From Pseudomonas abietaniphila (GTDB lineage: Bacteria > Pseudomonadota > Gammaproteobacteria > Pseudomonadales > Pseudomonadaceae): a stretch of DNA of 64,000 nt. Shown here piece after piece: positions 1 through 11,021 of the stretch. Position numbers and translations under genes: made by a program. The stretch is from assembly GCF_039697315.1 (NCBI RefSeq), contig NZ_CP155619.1, forward strand, positions 3,596,001-3,660,000, in the 5' to 3' direction. The stretch's first letter is position 1. Each line of letters opens with the position of its first letter. Below the pieces are notes generated by a model, which was not told where the DNA came from, searched no databases, and saw only the letters and a list, made by a program, of their open reading frames with translations.

Positions 1-1577
1 ACGCAGTGCCAGGCGTGACCCTGATTTCGCCGCCGCCGCACCACGACATCTACTCGATTGAAGACTTGTCGCAGCTGATTTTTGACCTGAAACAGGTCAA
101 CCCGTCGGCGCTGGTCTCGGTCAAGCTGGTGGCAGAAGCGGGCGTCGGCACCATCGCTGCCGGTGTTGCGAAGGCTTATGCCGACCTGATCACCATCTCC
201 GGCTATGACGGCGGTACCGGTGCATCGCCGCTGTCGTCGATCAAGTACGCGGGCTCGCCGTGGGAAATCGGTCTGGCCGAAACCCATCAGACCCTGCGCG
301 GCAACGACCTGCGCGGCAAGGTCCGGGTGCAGACCGACGGCGGTCTGAAAACCGGTCTGGACGTTATCAAAGCCGCCATCCTAGGTGCCGAGAGCTTCGG
401 CTTTGGTACTGCTCCGATGATCGCGCTGGGCTGCAAATACCTGCGTATCTGCCACTTGAACAACTGCGCCACCGGCGTGGCGACTCAGAACGAGAAGCTG
501 CGCAAGGACCACTACATCGGCACCGTCGACATGGTGATCAACTTCTTCACCTACGTGGCTGAAGAAACCCGCGAGTGGCTGGCCCGCCTGGGCGTGCGTT
601 CGCTGGAAGAACTGATCGGCCGTACCGACCTGCTGGACATCCTGCCGGGCGAAACCGCCAAGCAGCAGCATCTGGACCTGACGCCATTGCTGGGCAGCGA
701 TCACATTCCGGCTGACAAGCCTCAGTTCAGCCAGGTCGACCGCAACCCGCCGTTCGACAAGGGCCTGCTGGCCGAGAAGATGGTCGAGATGGCGAAGTCG
801 GCCATCGAGTCCAAGTCCGGCGGCGAATACGCACTGGATATCTGCAACTGCGACCGTTCCATCGGCGCGCGGATTTCCGGCGAAATCGCCAAATTGCACG
901 GTAACCAGGGCATGAAAGACGCGCCGGTCACCTTCCGCTTCAAGGGTACGGCGGGTCAGAGCTTTGGTGTGTGGAACGCCGGTGGTCTGAACATGTACCT
1001 GGAAGGCGACGCCAACGACTACGTCGGTAAAGGCATGACCGCTGGCAAACTGGTGATCGTGCCGCCTAAAGGCAGCCCGTTCAAAACCCAGGACAGCGCC
1101 ATCATCGGCAACACCTGTCTGTACGGCGCCACGGGCGGCAAGCTTTTTGCTGCCGGAACCGCAGGCGAGCGTTTCGCGGTGCGTAACTCTGGCGCTCACA
1201 CCGTGGTGGAAGGCACGGGTGACCACTGCTGCGAATACATGACGGGCGGCTTCGTCTGCGTACTGGGCAAGACCGGCTACAACTTCGGTTCGGGCATGAC
1301 CGGTGGTTTCGCCTACGTGCTGGATCAGGACAACACCTTCGTTGACCGGGTCAACCACGAACTGGTTGAAATCCAGCGCATCAGCGGCGAAGCGATGGAA
1401 GCCTATCGCAGCCACCTGGAGCGTGTGCTGGCCGAGTATGTGGCGGAAACCGACAGCGAGTGGGGCCGTAATCTCTGGGAAAACCTGGATGACTACCTGC
1501 GTCGCTTCTGGCTGGTGAAGCCTAAGGCTGCAAACCTGAAATCCTTGTTGTCCAGCACCCGCGCAAATCCGCAATAA
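1..1577 (+). CDS. gltB: Glutamate synthase large subunit, C-terminal part (5' end outside window)
   Basis: Large subunit of NADPH-dependent glutamate synthase, which with GltD makes two glutamates from glutamine and 2-oxoglutarate in the cytosol. Only about 525 of roughly 1480 residues are present; the reading frame is open to base 1, so the first visible GTG at 6 is internal. The FMN-binding synthase domain is recognisable from [10 protein letters not shown] and from [18 protein letters not shown], which carries the three Cys of the 3Fe-4S cluster (visible residues 143, 149, 154). The C-terminal GXGXG beta-helix follows, with glycine-rich repeats such as [19 protein letters not shown]. gltD follows 122 bp downstream on the same strand. 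Family assignment is very secure. Confidence 0.97.
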   Translation, partial: AVPGVTLISPPPHHDIYSIEDLSQLIFDLKQVNPSALVSVKLVAEAGVGTIAAGVAKAYADLITISGYDGGTGASPLSSIKYAGSPWEIGLAETHQTLRGNDLRGKVRVQTDGGLKTGLDVIKAAILGAESFGFGTAPMIALGCKYLRICHLNNCATGVATQNEKLRKDHYIGTVDMVINFFTYVAEETREWLARLGVRSLEELIGRTDLLDILPGETAKQQHLDLTPLLGSDHIPADKPQFSQVDRNPPFDKGLLAEKMVEMAKSAIESKSGGEYALDICNCDRSIGARISGEIAKLHGNQGMKDAPVTFRFKGTAGQSFGVWNAGGLNMYLEGDANDYVGKGMTAGKLVIVPPKGSPFKTQDSAIIGNTCLYGATGGKLFAAGTAGERFAVRNSGAHTVVEGTGDHCCEYMTGGFVCVLGKTGYNFGSGMTGGFAYVLDQDNTFVDRVNHELVEIQRISGEAMEAYRSHLERVLAEYVAETDSEWGRNLWENLDDYLRRFWLVKPKAANLKSLLSSTRANPQ

Positions 1578-1595
1578 GGGCAGCTGTCAGCGGCA

Positions 1596-3118
<1,523 letters not shown>

Positions 3119-3149
3119 GTCGCGGTAGTCGCGCGAATGTGGGTCAACC

Positions 3150-3240
3150 TGTGGGAGCGAGCTTGTTCGCGAAAGCGATCGAACCGTCAGCAACGTTGTT
3201 GAATGTGATGGCCTCTTCGCGAGCAAGCTCACTCCCACAG
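3150..3240. repeat. REPIN (GTGGGAGCGAGCTTG family)
   Basis: An inverted pair: GTGGGAGCGAGCTTGTTCGC on the left and its near reverse complement ending CTCACTCCCACAG on the right, about 45 bp apart. This is the commonest REP family in the window. Confidence 0.8.
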
Positions 3241-3294
3241 TTAACTGCAGTGTTGCTGAGCCCCGAATCTCTGCGACAAATCGCCCCCATAGAC

Positions 3295-3322
3295 AAAAGG
3301 CACGGTACTTACCGTGCCTTTT
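3295..3322 (+). terminator. Intrinsic terminator after gltD
   Basis: A perfect inverted repeat with 13-base arms (AAAAGGCACGGTA / TACCGTGCCTTTT) ending in a T run; the A run on the other side makes it potentially bidirectional. It lies 177 bp after gltD and 48 bp before hemE, so it should separate the two transcripts. Confidence 0.8.
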
Positions 3323-3369
3323 ACGTCGGTGTCTGAGAAAATGCCCGCACTTTTTTTGCGGATGCCGCC

Positions 3370-4434
3370 ATGACTGCCCTCAAGAACGACCGTTTCCTTC
3401 GCGCCCTGCTCAAGCAACCCGTTGACGTCACGCCGGTTTGGATGATGCGTCAGGCGGGTCGTTATCTGCCGGAATACCGCGCCAGCCGCGCTAAGGCCGG
3501 CGACTTCATGAGCCTGTGCATGAATCCGGCGTTCGCTTGCGAAGTCACGTTGCAGCCGCTGGAACGCTATCCGCTGGATGCGGCAATCCTGTTCTCCGAC
3601 ATCCTCACCGTGCCTGACGCCATGGGCCTTGGCCTGTACTTCGAAACCGGCGAAGGCCCGCGTTTCAGGAAAACCGTCAGCACCCTGGCCGACATCGAAG
3701 CGTTGCCGATCCCGGATGCCCAGAAAGACCTGGGCTACGTGATGGACGCCGTCAGCACCATTCGTCGCGAGCTCAATGGGCGCGTGCCGTTGATCGGCTT
3801 CTCCGGCAGCCCTTGGACCCTGGCGACGTACATGGTCGAAGGCGGATCGTCCAAAGACTTCCGCAAATCCAAGGCGATGCTCTACGACAACCCGCAAGCC
3901 ATGCACCTGTTGCTGGACAAGCTGGCGCAGTCGGTGACCGCGTACCTCAATGGTCAGATCCTGGCGGGCGCGCAAGCCGTCCAGATCTTCGACAGCTGGG
4001 GCGGTAGCCTCTCTGCTGCTGCGTATCAGGAGTTTTCCCTGGCCTACATGCGCAAGATCGTCAGCGGCCTGATTCGCGAACACGACGGCCGTAAAGTGCC
4101 GGTCATCCTGTTCACCAAAGGCGGCGGCCTGTGGCTGGAAAGCATCGCCGACGCGGGTGCCGAAGCACTGGGCCTGGACTGGACCTGCGACATCGGCGAA
4201 GCCCGCCGTCGTGTCGGTAGCAAAGTGGCGCTGCAAGGCAACATGGACCCGACTGTCCTTTACGCAAATCCGCAGGCCATCCGCCAGGAAGTTTCGAACA
4301 TCCTCGCCAGCTACGGCAGCGGCACCGGCCACGTCTTCAACCTCGGCCATGGCATCACGCCGGAAGTCGACCCGGCGAACGCAGGGGCTTTCATCGAAGC
4401 GGTGCACGAGATGTCGGCGAAGTATCACCAGTAA
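3370..4434 (+). CDS. hemE: Uroporphyrinogen decarboxylase
   Basis: Cytosolic haem-pathway enzyme that removes four carboxyl groups from uroporphyrinogen III to give coproporphyrinogen III. At 354 aa it has normal length for the family. Both family signatures are present: [15 protein letters not shown] near the N-terminus and [16 protein letters not shown] near residue 140. The [12 protein letters not shown] stretch contains the conserved substrate-binding Asp. The ATG at 3370 follows a weak ribosome-binding site. The gene is bracketed by terminators at 3295 and 4451, so it is probably monocistronic. In Pseudomonas aeruginosa hemE also sits next to gltBD, as I recall. Confidence 0.97.
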   Translation: MTALKNDRFLRALLKQPVDVTPVWMMRQAGRYLPEYRASRAKAGDFMSLCMNPAFACEVTLQPLERYPLDAAILFSDILTVPDAMGLGLYFETGEGPRFRKTVSTLADIEALPIPDAQKDLGYVMDAVSTIRRELNGRVPLIGFSGSPWTLATYMVEGGSSKDFRKSKAMLYDNPQAMHLLLDKLAQSVTAYLNGQILAGAQAVQIFDSWGGSLSAAAYQEFSLAYMRKIVSGLIREHDGRKVPVILFTKGGGLWLESIADAGAEALGLDWTCDIGEARRRVGSKVALQGNMDPTVLYANPQAIRQEVSNILASYGSGTGHVFNLGHGITPEVDPANAGAFIEAVHEMSAKYHQ

Positions 4435-4450
4435 GCGCTGATACGCCGAT

Positions 4451-4484
4451 ACAAAAACGCCCGGTCGATGCCGGGCGTTTTTGT
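4451..4484 (+). terminator. Intrinsic terminator after hemE
   Basis: Fourteen-base arms ACAAAAACGCCCGG / CCGGGCGTTTTTGT around a TCGATG loop, with T tract, 17 bp after the hemE stop. Confidence 0.9.
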
Positions 4485-4532
4485 ATGTGCATGGAAGGCT
4501 TACTGTGAATCCGGTTTGCTTCTGCCGAAGGC

Positions 4533-4677
4533 GTAGGAGCGGGGCTTGCTCGCGATCTGGCGCCCAGCGGCAGTAGATCCGGCACATGCGGTCTGCCTGT
4601 AACGACGAAGGGGGCTGGTTTTACTGCAGCTGCGGTTTGACGCGAACCCGGAGAGATCGTGGGCAAGCCTCGCTCCG
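4533..4677. repeat. Diverged REPIN between hemE and MFS gene
   Basis: GTAGGAGCGGGGCTTGCTCG on the left and a near reverse complement ending GGGCAAGCCTCGCTCC on the right, about 100 bp apart; a diverged member of the GTGGGAGCGAGC family. Confidence 0.6.
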
Positions 4678-4706
4678 CCCTTGGGGCAGGATTCTAAGCG
4701 ATCTCC

Positions 4707-5975
4707 TTAAACCTGCACATTCACCGCCAGCGGCTGCACTTTGGCGAGTTTCAGCGCCACGCCCAACGCCGCGAGCAAGACCAGGCCGATGAACACGCCG
4801 ATGCCGTTCCAGCCGGCGTAATGCCAGAACACGCCGCCGCCGGTGCCCGCGACGCTTGAGCCGACGTAGTAGCTGAACAGGTACAGCGAGGACGCCTGGC
4901 CCTTGGCTTTGATCGCGCGGCGGCCGATCCAGCTGCTGGCGACCGAGTGGGCGCCGAAGAAGCCGAAGGTGAACATCAGCACACCGATGACCACGACGGC
5001 CAGCGGAGTGAACATGGTCAGGGCCAGACCTATCAGCATGAGGACGATCACGGCCCACAGCACGTTGCGGCGTCCAAGCCTGTCCGCCAGTGCACCGATT
5101 TTTGCCGAGCTGTAGATCCCCGACAGGTACACGACCGAGAACAGGCCGACCACCGCCTGGCTCAGGTTGTAAGGATCGGCCAGCAGGCGATAGCCGATGT
5201 AGTTGAACAGCGTGACGAAGGCGCCCATCAGCAGGAAGCCTTCAAGGAACAGCAGCGGAAGACCGGCGTCGCGGAACTGCAGGACGAAGCCTTCCAGCAG
5301 GTTACGGGCGTTCAGCGGATTGGGCCGGAAGTTGCGCGAAGGCGGTAGAAACTTCCAGAACAGACCGGCAGCGCCGAGGGCGATCAATCCCATGATCAAC
5401 AGCGAGGTGTGCCAGCTGACGAAGTCGCTCAGCACTCCAGTGATCAGCCGCCCGCTCATGCCGCCAATGGCGTTGCCGCCAATGTACAGCCCCATGGCCA
5501 AGCCGATGTGCTGCGGATGAATCTCTTCACTGAGGTAAGTCATGCCTACCGCTGCCAGGCCGCTCAACGAAAGCCCGACCAGGGCGCGAGTCACCAGCAC
5601 GCCTTCCCACGTCGGCATCAGGGCACTTGCGATGGTGAAAAAGGCGGCTGAGAACAGCGCGAAGACCATCAGGGGTTTACGCCCAAGACGGTCAGAAATC
5701 GGCCCAGTGATCAACAGGCCGATGGCGAGCATGGCGGTGGACACCGACAAAATCAGGCTGCTCTGGGCCGCGTTGATCGAGAACTCCCGGGACAGCACCG
5801 GCATCATTGGTTGAACGCAATAGAGCAAGGCAAACGTGGCGAAGCCGCCGGAGAACAGGGCGAGGACGGTGCGAATGAAAGCAGGCGTGTCTTTTTCGAT
5901 GTAGGTATCGCCCAGCGGGATGGCGGCTTCGATCATTTCAGATTCGGACGCGGCGGGAGATGCAGCAGTATTCAC
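4707..5975 (-). CDS. MFS transporter, YnfM-like 12-TM exporter
   Basis: A 422-aa inner-membrane major facilitator protein with a short hydrophilic N-terminal tail and about 12 hydrophobic segments. The loop 2-3 motif is GPISDRLGRKPL and the mid-protein repeat is ADRLGRRNV. The start is GTG at 5975 with GAGG six bases upstream. The divergent LysR gene 115 bp away is the obvious candidate regulator. The nearest characterised-type relatives are YnfM/YdhP-like drug or metabolite exporters; the substrate cannot be read from the sequence. Confidence 0.85.
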   Translation of the reverse strand: MNTAASPAASESEMIEAAIPLGDTYIEKDTPAFIRTVLALFSGGFATFALLYCVQPMMPVLSREFSINAAQSSLILSVSTAMLAIGLLITGPISDRLGRKPLMVFALFSAAFFTIASALMPTWEGVLVTRALVGLSLSGLAAVGMTYLSEEIHPQHIGLAMGLYIGGNAIGGMSGRLITGVLSDFVSWHTSLLIMGLIALGAAGLFWKFLPPSRNFRPNPLNARNLLEGFVLQFRDAGLPLLFLEGFLLMGAFVTLFNYIGYRLLADPYNLSQAVVGLFSVVYLSGIYSSAKIGALADRLGRRNVLWAVIVLMLIGLALTMFTPLAVVVIGVLMFTFGFFGAHSVASSWIGRRAIKAKGQASSLYLFSYYVGSSVAGTGGGVFWHYAGWNGIGVFIGLVLLAALGVALKLAKVQPLAVNVQV

Positions 5976-6090
5976 GGTGGACCTCAGGGGGAGCGGGGCG
6001 GCGATGTGAAAAAGAATATAGCTGGCTAACGATCCTTTCCAATATATTGTTCGACCTGTTTGATAGGTTTGACGACCTAATAGGATCTCT
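5976..6090. promoter_or_regulatory. Divergent control region of MFS and LysR genes
   Basis: This 115-bp AT-richer gap between divergent genes is the typical place for LysR binding. Several short imperfect palindromes are visible (for example CCTGTTTGATAGG around 6055-6067), but none is clear enough to call as the operator. Confidence 0.45.
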
Positions 6091-6981
6091 ATGGAATTAC
6101 GTCATCTGCGCTACTTCATTGCCGTTGCCGAAGAGCTGCATTTTGGACGCGCCGCCGAGGTGCTGGGCATCTCTCAACCGCCGCTGAGCCAGCAGATTCA
6201 GGCGCTGGAGCAGGAGCTGGGCGCGCGCCTGTTCGAGCGAACCAACCGACGAGTGGAGCTGAGTGAGGCGGGCAGGCTGTTTCTCGACGAAGCACGACTG
6301 GTGCTGGCGCAGGTCGAAAAGGCCTCCGACGTGGCTCGACGTGCTCAGTTGGGTGAGTTGGGAGAGTTGAAGATCGGCTTCACGGCATCTGCCCCGTTCA
6401 CCTCCAGCATCCCGCAGGCAATCTTCGCTTTCCGGCAACGCTATCCTGCGGTTCATTTGGCTTTACAGGAAATGAGCAGTAAGGAAGTGGCCGAGCGGCT
6501 TGAGGAAGAGTCGATGCAGGTCGGCATCATGCGGCCCTTGCCGTTACCGGACTCCTTGGTGGCGGTGGAGCTGTTGCGCGAACCGCTGGTGGCTGTCTTC
6601 CGTTCCGATCACCCTCTGGCGGCGGGCAGCGAAAAGGGCATGTACCTCAAGGAGCTGGCGACCGAGCCTTTCGTGTTCTTTCCCCGGACCTATGGCAGCG
6701 GGTTGTATGCCCAATTGTTGAGTCTGGCCCGGGAGGCGGGATTCAGCCCGATGTTCACTCAGGAGGCGGGCGAGGCCATGACCATCATCGGCCTGGTGGC
6801 GGCGGGATTGGGCGTGACAGTGCTGCCCGCGTCGTACCAACGCATGCGGATCGACGGCGTGGTGTATCGAACGCTGCTCGATCCTGAGGCGACTTCGGCG
6901 GTCTGGCTGGTGCAGCGCAAGGACCAGAAATCGCCGATGGCGAAGGCGTTTGTCGAGTTGGTGACGCGCAAGGCCGGATGA
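6091..6981 (+). CDS. LysR-family transcriptional regulator
   Basis: A 296-aa regulator with an N-terminal winged helix-turn-helix (residues about 1-60, including AAEVLGISQPPLSQQIQALE) and a C-terminal periplasmic-binding-like effector domain. The typical start MELRHLRYFIAVAEE and full length support the ATG at 6091, with AGGATC just upstream. It is divergent from the MFS gene and most likely controls it and itself; the effector is unknown. As I recall, P. aeruginosa has the same LysR-MFS pair downstream of hemE. Confidence 0.92.
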   Translation: MELRHLRYFIAVAEELHFGRAAEVLGISQPPLSQQIQALEQELGARLFERTNRRVELSEAGRLFLDEARLVLAQVEKASDVARRAQLGELGELKIGFTASAPFTSSIPQAIFAFRQRYPAVHLALQEMSSKEVAERLEEESMQVGIMRPLPLPDSLVAVELLREPLVAVFRSDHPLAAGSEKGMYLKELATEPFVFFPRTYGSGLYAQLLSLAREAGFSPMFTQEAGEAMTIIGLVAAGLGVTVLPASYQRMRIDGVVYRTLLDPEATSAVWLVQRKDQKSPMAKAFVELVTRKAG

Positions 6982-6992
6982 GAACCGGATGA

Positions 6993-7478
6993 CTAGTGAC
7001 TGGCTTTGCCTCGCAAGGGGCTGACGACGTAACGCAACCCGTCATCCAGGCTGATTCGAAAAAAACCTTCGGTCGCGTAATCAACGCTCCAGCGCTCATC
7101 AAGACTGCGGCCGTGCGGCCTTAGTTCGACGCCGGGGTAGTTGAAGCGCACGTCTTTTTCCGGGGTCAAGGCGAACAGAACGGCGGCACACAGCTCCCGA
7201 GTTTCCCGGTCTTGCTCTCGGTTTTCACCCTTCTTCCAGGTTTCCTCGATCAACTCCTGCTGACCCAGAAGGCTGCCTGAGGCGTCTGTCAGGATACAAA
7301 GCACGCCGTGACGCTGTTTGTTGATGTCCAGCCGCCACTGCTCATGTTCCCGTGCCTGATCGCGTTGGACGTTGAGTTGCTGTGGGAACTTGATATGGGG
7401 CAGCTGTGCTGGAACGGGCGCGTGAACGGCGCACGCACTCAGGAGCAGGGCACAAGCAAGCACGATGACGCGGATCAT
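6993..7478 (-). CDS. Small putative lipoprotein of unknown function
   Basis: A 161-aa protein with a lipoprotein signal peptide: a hydrophobic stretch ends in the lipobox LLLSAC with Cys at residue 16, so the mature protein should be lipid-anchored. The rest is polar, rich in charged residues (EHEQWRLDINKQRHG, EETWKKGENREQDRETRE), with no family I recognise. It is convergent with the LysR gene, 11 bp from its stop, and divergent from the ParA gene. Localisation is reasonably supported; function is not. Confidence 0.7.
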   Translation of the reverse strand: MIRVIVLACALLLSACAVHAPVPAQLPHIKFPQQLNVQRDQAREHEQWRLDINKQRHGVLCILTDASGSLLGQQELIEETWKKGENREQDRETRELCAAVLFALTPEKDVRFNYPGVELRPHGRSLDERWSVDYATEGFFRISLDDGLRYVVSPLRGKASH

Positions 7479-7776
7479 TGCGAATTACCTTCCAGTGGCG
7501 CCGACCGGGGCTATAAACCCCAGGCGGCTGAATCGGATGTTTCAGTGAGGATGCGGTTCAGGAGCTGAACGCCCTAAAAAGCGCATCATCCTCGTGAGGC
7601 GAGCATTGGGCAAATGTGTGAGCGGAAAATTTCATTCAGGTGTGCACGGGCTTCGGTCCCAGCGTGCTTATTTGGTTGAATGTCCTCGCCCTTGTCACGC
7701 TCTGCGCCTAGACTCGGGACCCATCACGAGACGGCATCGCCAGCCGTCTATCAGTATCACGACAGGGAGTTTTCAC
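7479..7776. other. 298-bp gap between lipoprotein and ParA genes
   Basis: It must hold two divergent promoters; I see no confident promoter hexamers, repeat or RNA. The frame of the ParA gene is open back to 7594 but shows no conserved sequence before 7777. Confidence 0.4.
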
Positions 7777-8556
7777 ATGCGGCGTGTGGTGTTCAATCAG
7801 AAAGGTGGCGTTGGCAAGTCGAGCATCGCCTGCAATCTGGCGGCCGTGAGTGCCCATGAGGGCCACCGGACGCTCTTGATCGACCTCGATGCTCAGGCGA
7901 ACTCGACGCAATACCTGACGGGTTTGACCGGCGAGGACATTCCCATGGGCATCGCCGACTTTTTCAAGCACACGCTGTCTGCCGGCCCGTTCTCCAAAAA
8001 AAACCAGGTCGATATCTACGAAACGCCTTTCGAGAATCTGCACGTGGTGACGGCGACCGCCGAACTGGCTGATCTGCAGCCAAAGCTCGAGGCCAAGCAC
8101 AAGATCAACAAGCTGCGTAAATTGCTGGAAGAGCTCGATGAGGATTACGACCGTATCTATCTGGATACACCGCCAGCGTTGAATTTCTATGCCGTGTCGG
8201 CGTTGATCGCGGCAGATCGGGTGCTGATTCCCTTCGACTGCGACAGTTTCTCGCGTCAGGCGCTCTACGGTCTGCTCAAGGAAATCGACGAGTTGAAGGA
8301 GGACCATAACGAAGAACTGGAAGTGGAAGGGATCATCGTCAACCAGTTCCAGTCACGGGCCAGCCTGCCGCAACAGATCCTCGACGAACTGATCGCCGAG
8401 GGGTTGCCGGTGCTGCCGGTTTACCTCAACAGCTCGGTGAAGATGCGCGAATCGCATCAGGCCAACATGCCGCTGATCCATCTGGACCCTCGGCACAAGC
8501 TGAGCCAGCAGTTTGTGGAGTTGTATCAGTTGCTGGAGAGCAATCCGGTGCAATGA
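7777..8556 (+). CDS. ParA/MinD-family ATPase, orphan
   Basis: A 259-aa P-loop ATPase of the ParA/Soj type. It has the deviant Walker A FNQKGGVGKSS at about residues 6-16, Walker A' LIDLDAQANS and the Walker B-like YLDTPPAL. The ATG at 7777 is chosen because it starts directly at the first beta strand and has ACAGGGAG upstream; the longer open frame from 7594 has no family support. No parB or centromere-like repeats lie nearby, so this is not an ordinary partition pair. As I recall, P. aeruginosa carries a similar solitary ParA in the same chromosomal stretch. Its cargo is unknown. Confidence 0.85.
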   Translation: MRRVVFNQKGGVGKSSIACNLAAVSAHEGHRTLLIDLDAQANSTQYLTGLTGEDIPMGIADFFKHTLSAGPFSKKNQVDIYETPFENLHVVTATAELADLQPKLEAKHKINKLRKLLEELDEDYDRIYLDTPPALNFYAVSALIAADRVLIPFDCDSFSRQALYGLLKEIDELKEDHNEELEVEGIIVNQFQSRASLPQQILDELIAEGLPVLPVYLNSSVKMRESHQANMPLIHLDPRHKLSQQFVELYQLLESNPVQ

Positions 8557-8624
8557 CGCCAGCGGTATGCCTGAGCGTGCCAGTGATGGCACGCTCAAGG
8601 GCGTTCCTTGAATGGGCCCTGCGG

Positions 8625-8996
8625 CTACACGCGTTCCGCTTCGTACCGAAGCTTTCCGAGCTGTTCTGCCCGCTTGCGCGCCTTACGGGCCTCATCCCTG
8701 GGAATGACAATGGCCGCGTCCATATCAGCCACTAGATGATCCTGGCTGGCGATCAGTCGATTGATACCTTCAGCGCAGCCACATTTCACGGCCTGTGTGT
8801 GCGTCGCCACGGCGATCAACTGATCGATGAAGGTCGGGTTGCCTTCTGCGATGAACCCGACTTGCTCACATTCCGGACACCACACCGGGTCGCCCATGCG
8901 GGCCAGGCGGCGGTCCTCCCATGTCAGTGATCCCGAGGCCTTCAAAACGGTGCCGCCTGTCGTCGTCGCGTCGCCTTCTCTGATCGCACGTGTCAT
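8625..8996 (-). CDS. PAAR-domain protein with C-terminal charged tail
   Basis: A 123-aa protein whose first about 85 residues fit the PAAR fold, the sharp tip of the type VI secretion spike. The evidence is the start MTRAIREGDATTTGGTVL, the ARMGDPVWCPECEQVG stretch and a late VKCGC. The last about 35 residues (DEARKARKRAEQLGKL) are a charged, probably helical extension that could act as an adaptor. No VgrG, Hcp or other secretion gene lies in this window, so it is an orphan that would use a system encoded elsewhere. The domain call is good; the secretion role is inferred from the family. Confidence 0.75.
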   Translation of the reverse strand: MTRAIREGDATTTGGTVLKASGSLTWEDRRLARMGDPVWCPECEQVGFIAEGNPTFIDQLIAVATHTQAVKCGCAEGINRLIASQDHLVADMDAAIVIPRDEARKARKRAEQLGKLRYEAERV

Positions 8997-9132
8997 CGCT
9001 TACTACTCCAGGGTTGCGGTGGGAATGGCAAACCCTAGACGCTGATGTCGGCGGCCGTGATGCTGAAAAGCGCTTTCAGAAATGACCTACATCGTTGGCT
9101 GTCGTGCGCCTCAAGCTCGTGCGAATCGGCTG

Positions 9133-9567
9133 TCAAATCCCTTGGCTGGCGAGCCAGGCCGTCAGTTGCTGAAGCGGCATGGCCCCGCTCTGGCGTGCCA
9201 CTTCGCGACCGTTCTTGAACAGGATCAGGCTGGGAATTGAACGAATGCCCAGCTGGGCCGAGAGTTGCTGATTGGCTTCACTGTCCAGTTTGGCCAGACG
9301 CACCCGACCGCTCAGCTGCACGGCCGCCTGCTCGAAGGTGGGCGCAAAGGATTTGCACGGCCCGCACCAGTCGGCCCACACGTCGACCAACAACGGCAGG
9401 TCGCCCTTGATCTGGCTGGCATAGTCGCCTTGGGTGAGGTTGAACGGCTTGGAAAGCAGAACAGGCTGCTTGCAGCGCCCGCACTTCGGCTGATCGCCGA
9501 CCCGGTCCGCGGGGATGCGATTGAGGCCGTTGCAGTGAGGGCAGGGGATCAACAGAGCGTCGGACAT
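9133..9567 (-). CDS. trxC: Thioredoxin 2
   Basis: A 144-aa cytosolic thiol-disulfide reductase. An N-terminal zinc-binding domain with two CxxC pairs (CPHC and CGRC) precedes a thioredoxin fold with active site WADWCGPCK and cis-Pro segment IRSIPSLILFKNG. This domain order and length are diagnostic of TrxC as opposed to TrxA. In enterobacteria TrxC belongs to the oxidative-stress response; no OxyR site was identified here. Confidence 0.95.
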   Translation of the reverse strand: MSDALLIPCPHCNGLNRIPADRVGDQPKCGRCKQPVLLSKPFNLTQGDYASQIKGDLPLLVDVWADWCGPCKSFAPTFEQAAVQLSGRVRLAKLDSEANQQLSAQLGIRSIPSLILFKNGREVARQSGAMPLQQLTAWLASQGI

Positions 9568-9867
9568 GATGGCTACCGGAAAGAAGGGCTGATAACCGGT
9601 AAGTGGAGGCTGGGGCGCGTTTTATCAAGCTGAGTGCTCACCTCATGTTCTGGAGTGCTCGGCGATGCTGAGAATGTCCTGATTAATGCGATAGAGACCT
9701 TGGAATCACGGTTATTCAGACGGTTTTTCTTCAATGGTTTATCCCAAAGAACCCCCCGTTCGCCCAGCTATCCGCCCTCCATCTCCATCGATAGCCTCCC
9801 ATCAAGGGGCTATCAATCCACCTTTCGGAACATCCGCCCCTGACCATTCATTGCCAGGGAAACGCCG
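9568..9867. other. 300-bp gap upstream of first unknown paralogue
   Basis: Divergent promoter space for trxC and the gene at 9868. I looked for a type III hrp box (GGAACC and CCAC about 16 bp apart) and found none with correct spacing. No clear repeat or RNA is visible. Confidence 0.4.
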
Positions 9868-10872
9868 ATGATCAGTCAGCTGCAAAACGCTCTTTCCGCC
9901 ATCATGCCGAGTAAGACGGCACCGTCGACCTCGTCCGAACAACAGAGTGATCCGGCCGTTGTGGATAAAACCACGAAGACGCCCGTCGACAAGGCGACCT
10001 TCTCGACGCTCGCCAGCCAACTGAACGAAAGCACGGTGCGTGCGGCCGCGCGTGATGCGGTCATGACACATGCCGAGTTAGGCAAGTATGGCCTCGATCG
10101 CATTAATGAGTTTCTGGTGGAATCACCCAAGGCCAACAGCCATACCCGGGCGCTCGAAGTGCCCAAGACCCGCGACCCTGAGCTTCTGGACCGGGCGCGG
10201 AAGGCCAGTGAGTTCGTCACCCTGACGCTGGCTGGCCATTCGAATGCGAAGAGCCCGTTTGAAAAGCTGTCTCGCGAACAGCTCAACGTGATTGTTTACG
10301 ACGACAGCGGCGCGTTCACCCTGAACGAACGACGCGCGGCGTACCATGGCGTGCAGAAAATGGACGATGCCTGGCGCAAGACCGCTATTCCCGACGGTAT
10401 CCTCGAGCAAGCTCGCACCGGCAAGGCCACGAAGTTCTATAACGACGCCCTCAGCTACTACAAATCACTGCCCGCGATCGAAAAAGCAGTGGACTACCCA
10501 AAGGACGCCGAGGCCCTGCTTAAAGCAAGGATAAAGTCCGATCCCGCACTGCCGAGTTTCCCGGGCGCCGTGACCCGTCAGGGCGGCGATCGCAAGCTGA
10601 CGCTTTACGACATCCTCGCCGGGATCGTCGATACCCAGAAAAGCAAAGCCGATCCGACCAGCCCCGCCCTCAGCAGGAAATTCACCCCCAGGACTTCGCC
10701 GACGCCAGTGTCGTGGAATGAACGATGGGCCAAGCAAGAGGCCTCTGCGGCCAAGGCGGTCAAACCCGTACAGGCAGCGTCCCTCTCAACGCCCCTCCCT
10801 GGTGGATCGAGCGCCACCGCGTCAATGGGTAAAGGCGAGGCGGTGAGCAGTCCGACGTTGACTGCAGAATAG
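9868..10872 (+). CDS. Protein of unknown function, paralogue A
   Basis: A 334-aa protein I cannot assign to a known family. It has a Ser/Thr/Gln/Pro-rich N-terminus (about 1-45) without a Sec signal, a mainly helical core, and a Pro/Ser/Thr-rich C-terminus (about 260-334). The core contains IVYDDSGAFTLNERRAAY and ends with LTLYDILAGI; both are repeated in the second protein at 11537-12433, so the two are paralogues. The start ATG follows CAGGGAAA. The low-complexity, polar ends around a conserved core resemble secreted effector architecture, but this is inference only. It could equally be a cytosolic protein. Confidence 0.7.
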   Translation: MISQLQNALSAIMPSKTAPSTSSEQQSDPAVVDKTTKTPVDKATFSTLASQLNESTVRAAARDAVMTHAELGKYGLDRINEFLVESPKANSHTRALEVPKTRDPELLDRARKASEFVTLTLAGHSNAKSPFEKLSREQLNVIVYDDSGAFTLNERRAAYHGVQKMDDAWRKTAIPDGILEQARTGKATKFYNDALSYYKSLPAIEKAVDYPKDAEALLKARIKSDPALPSFPGAVTRQGGDRKLTLYDILAGIVDTQKSKADPTSPALSRKFTPRTSPTPVSWNERWAKQEASAAKAVKPVQAASLSTPLPGGSSATASMGKGEAVSSPTLTAE

Positions 10873-11021
10873 TCGGCGGTATCACTTCAAGATTGAAATC
10901 TTCAGGAGTTGCGAAGGGGGTAATGGTGTTGTGCTCCGAAAGGACTATCCGTTCGAGTCGTTGTGGTGATTGTTGGTATCTGATTAGTTTTTTTCAGATC
11001 TAATAAAAGAGGATGTTCAAA

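Noticed and set aside
6..1577. GTG at base 6 as true start of gltB
   Set aside because: The frame is open to the window edge and the protein begins in the middle of the synthase domain, so the gene is truncated by the window.
9568..9867. Possible hrp box (type III effector promoter) upstream of the gene at 9868
   Set aside because: GGAACA and CCATTCA are present but only about 11 bp apart and mismatched; the spacing should be about 16 bp.
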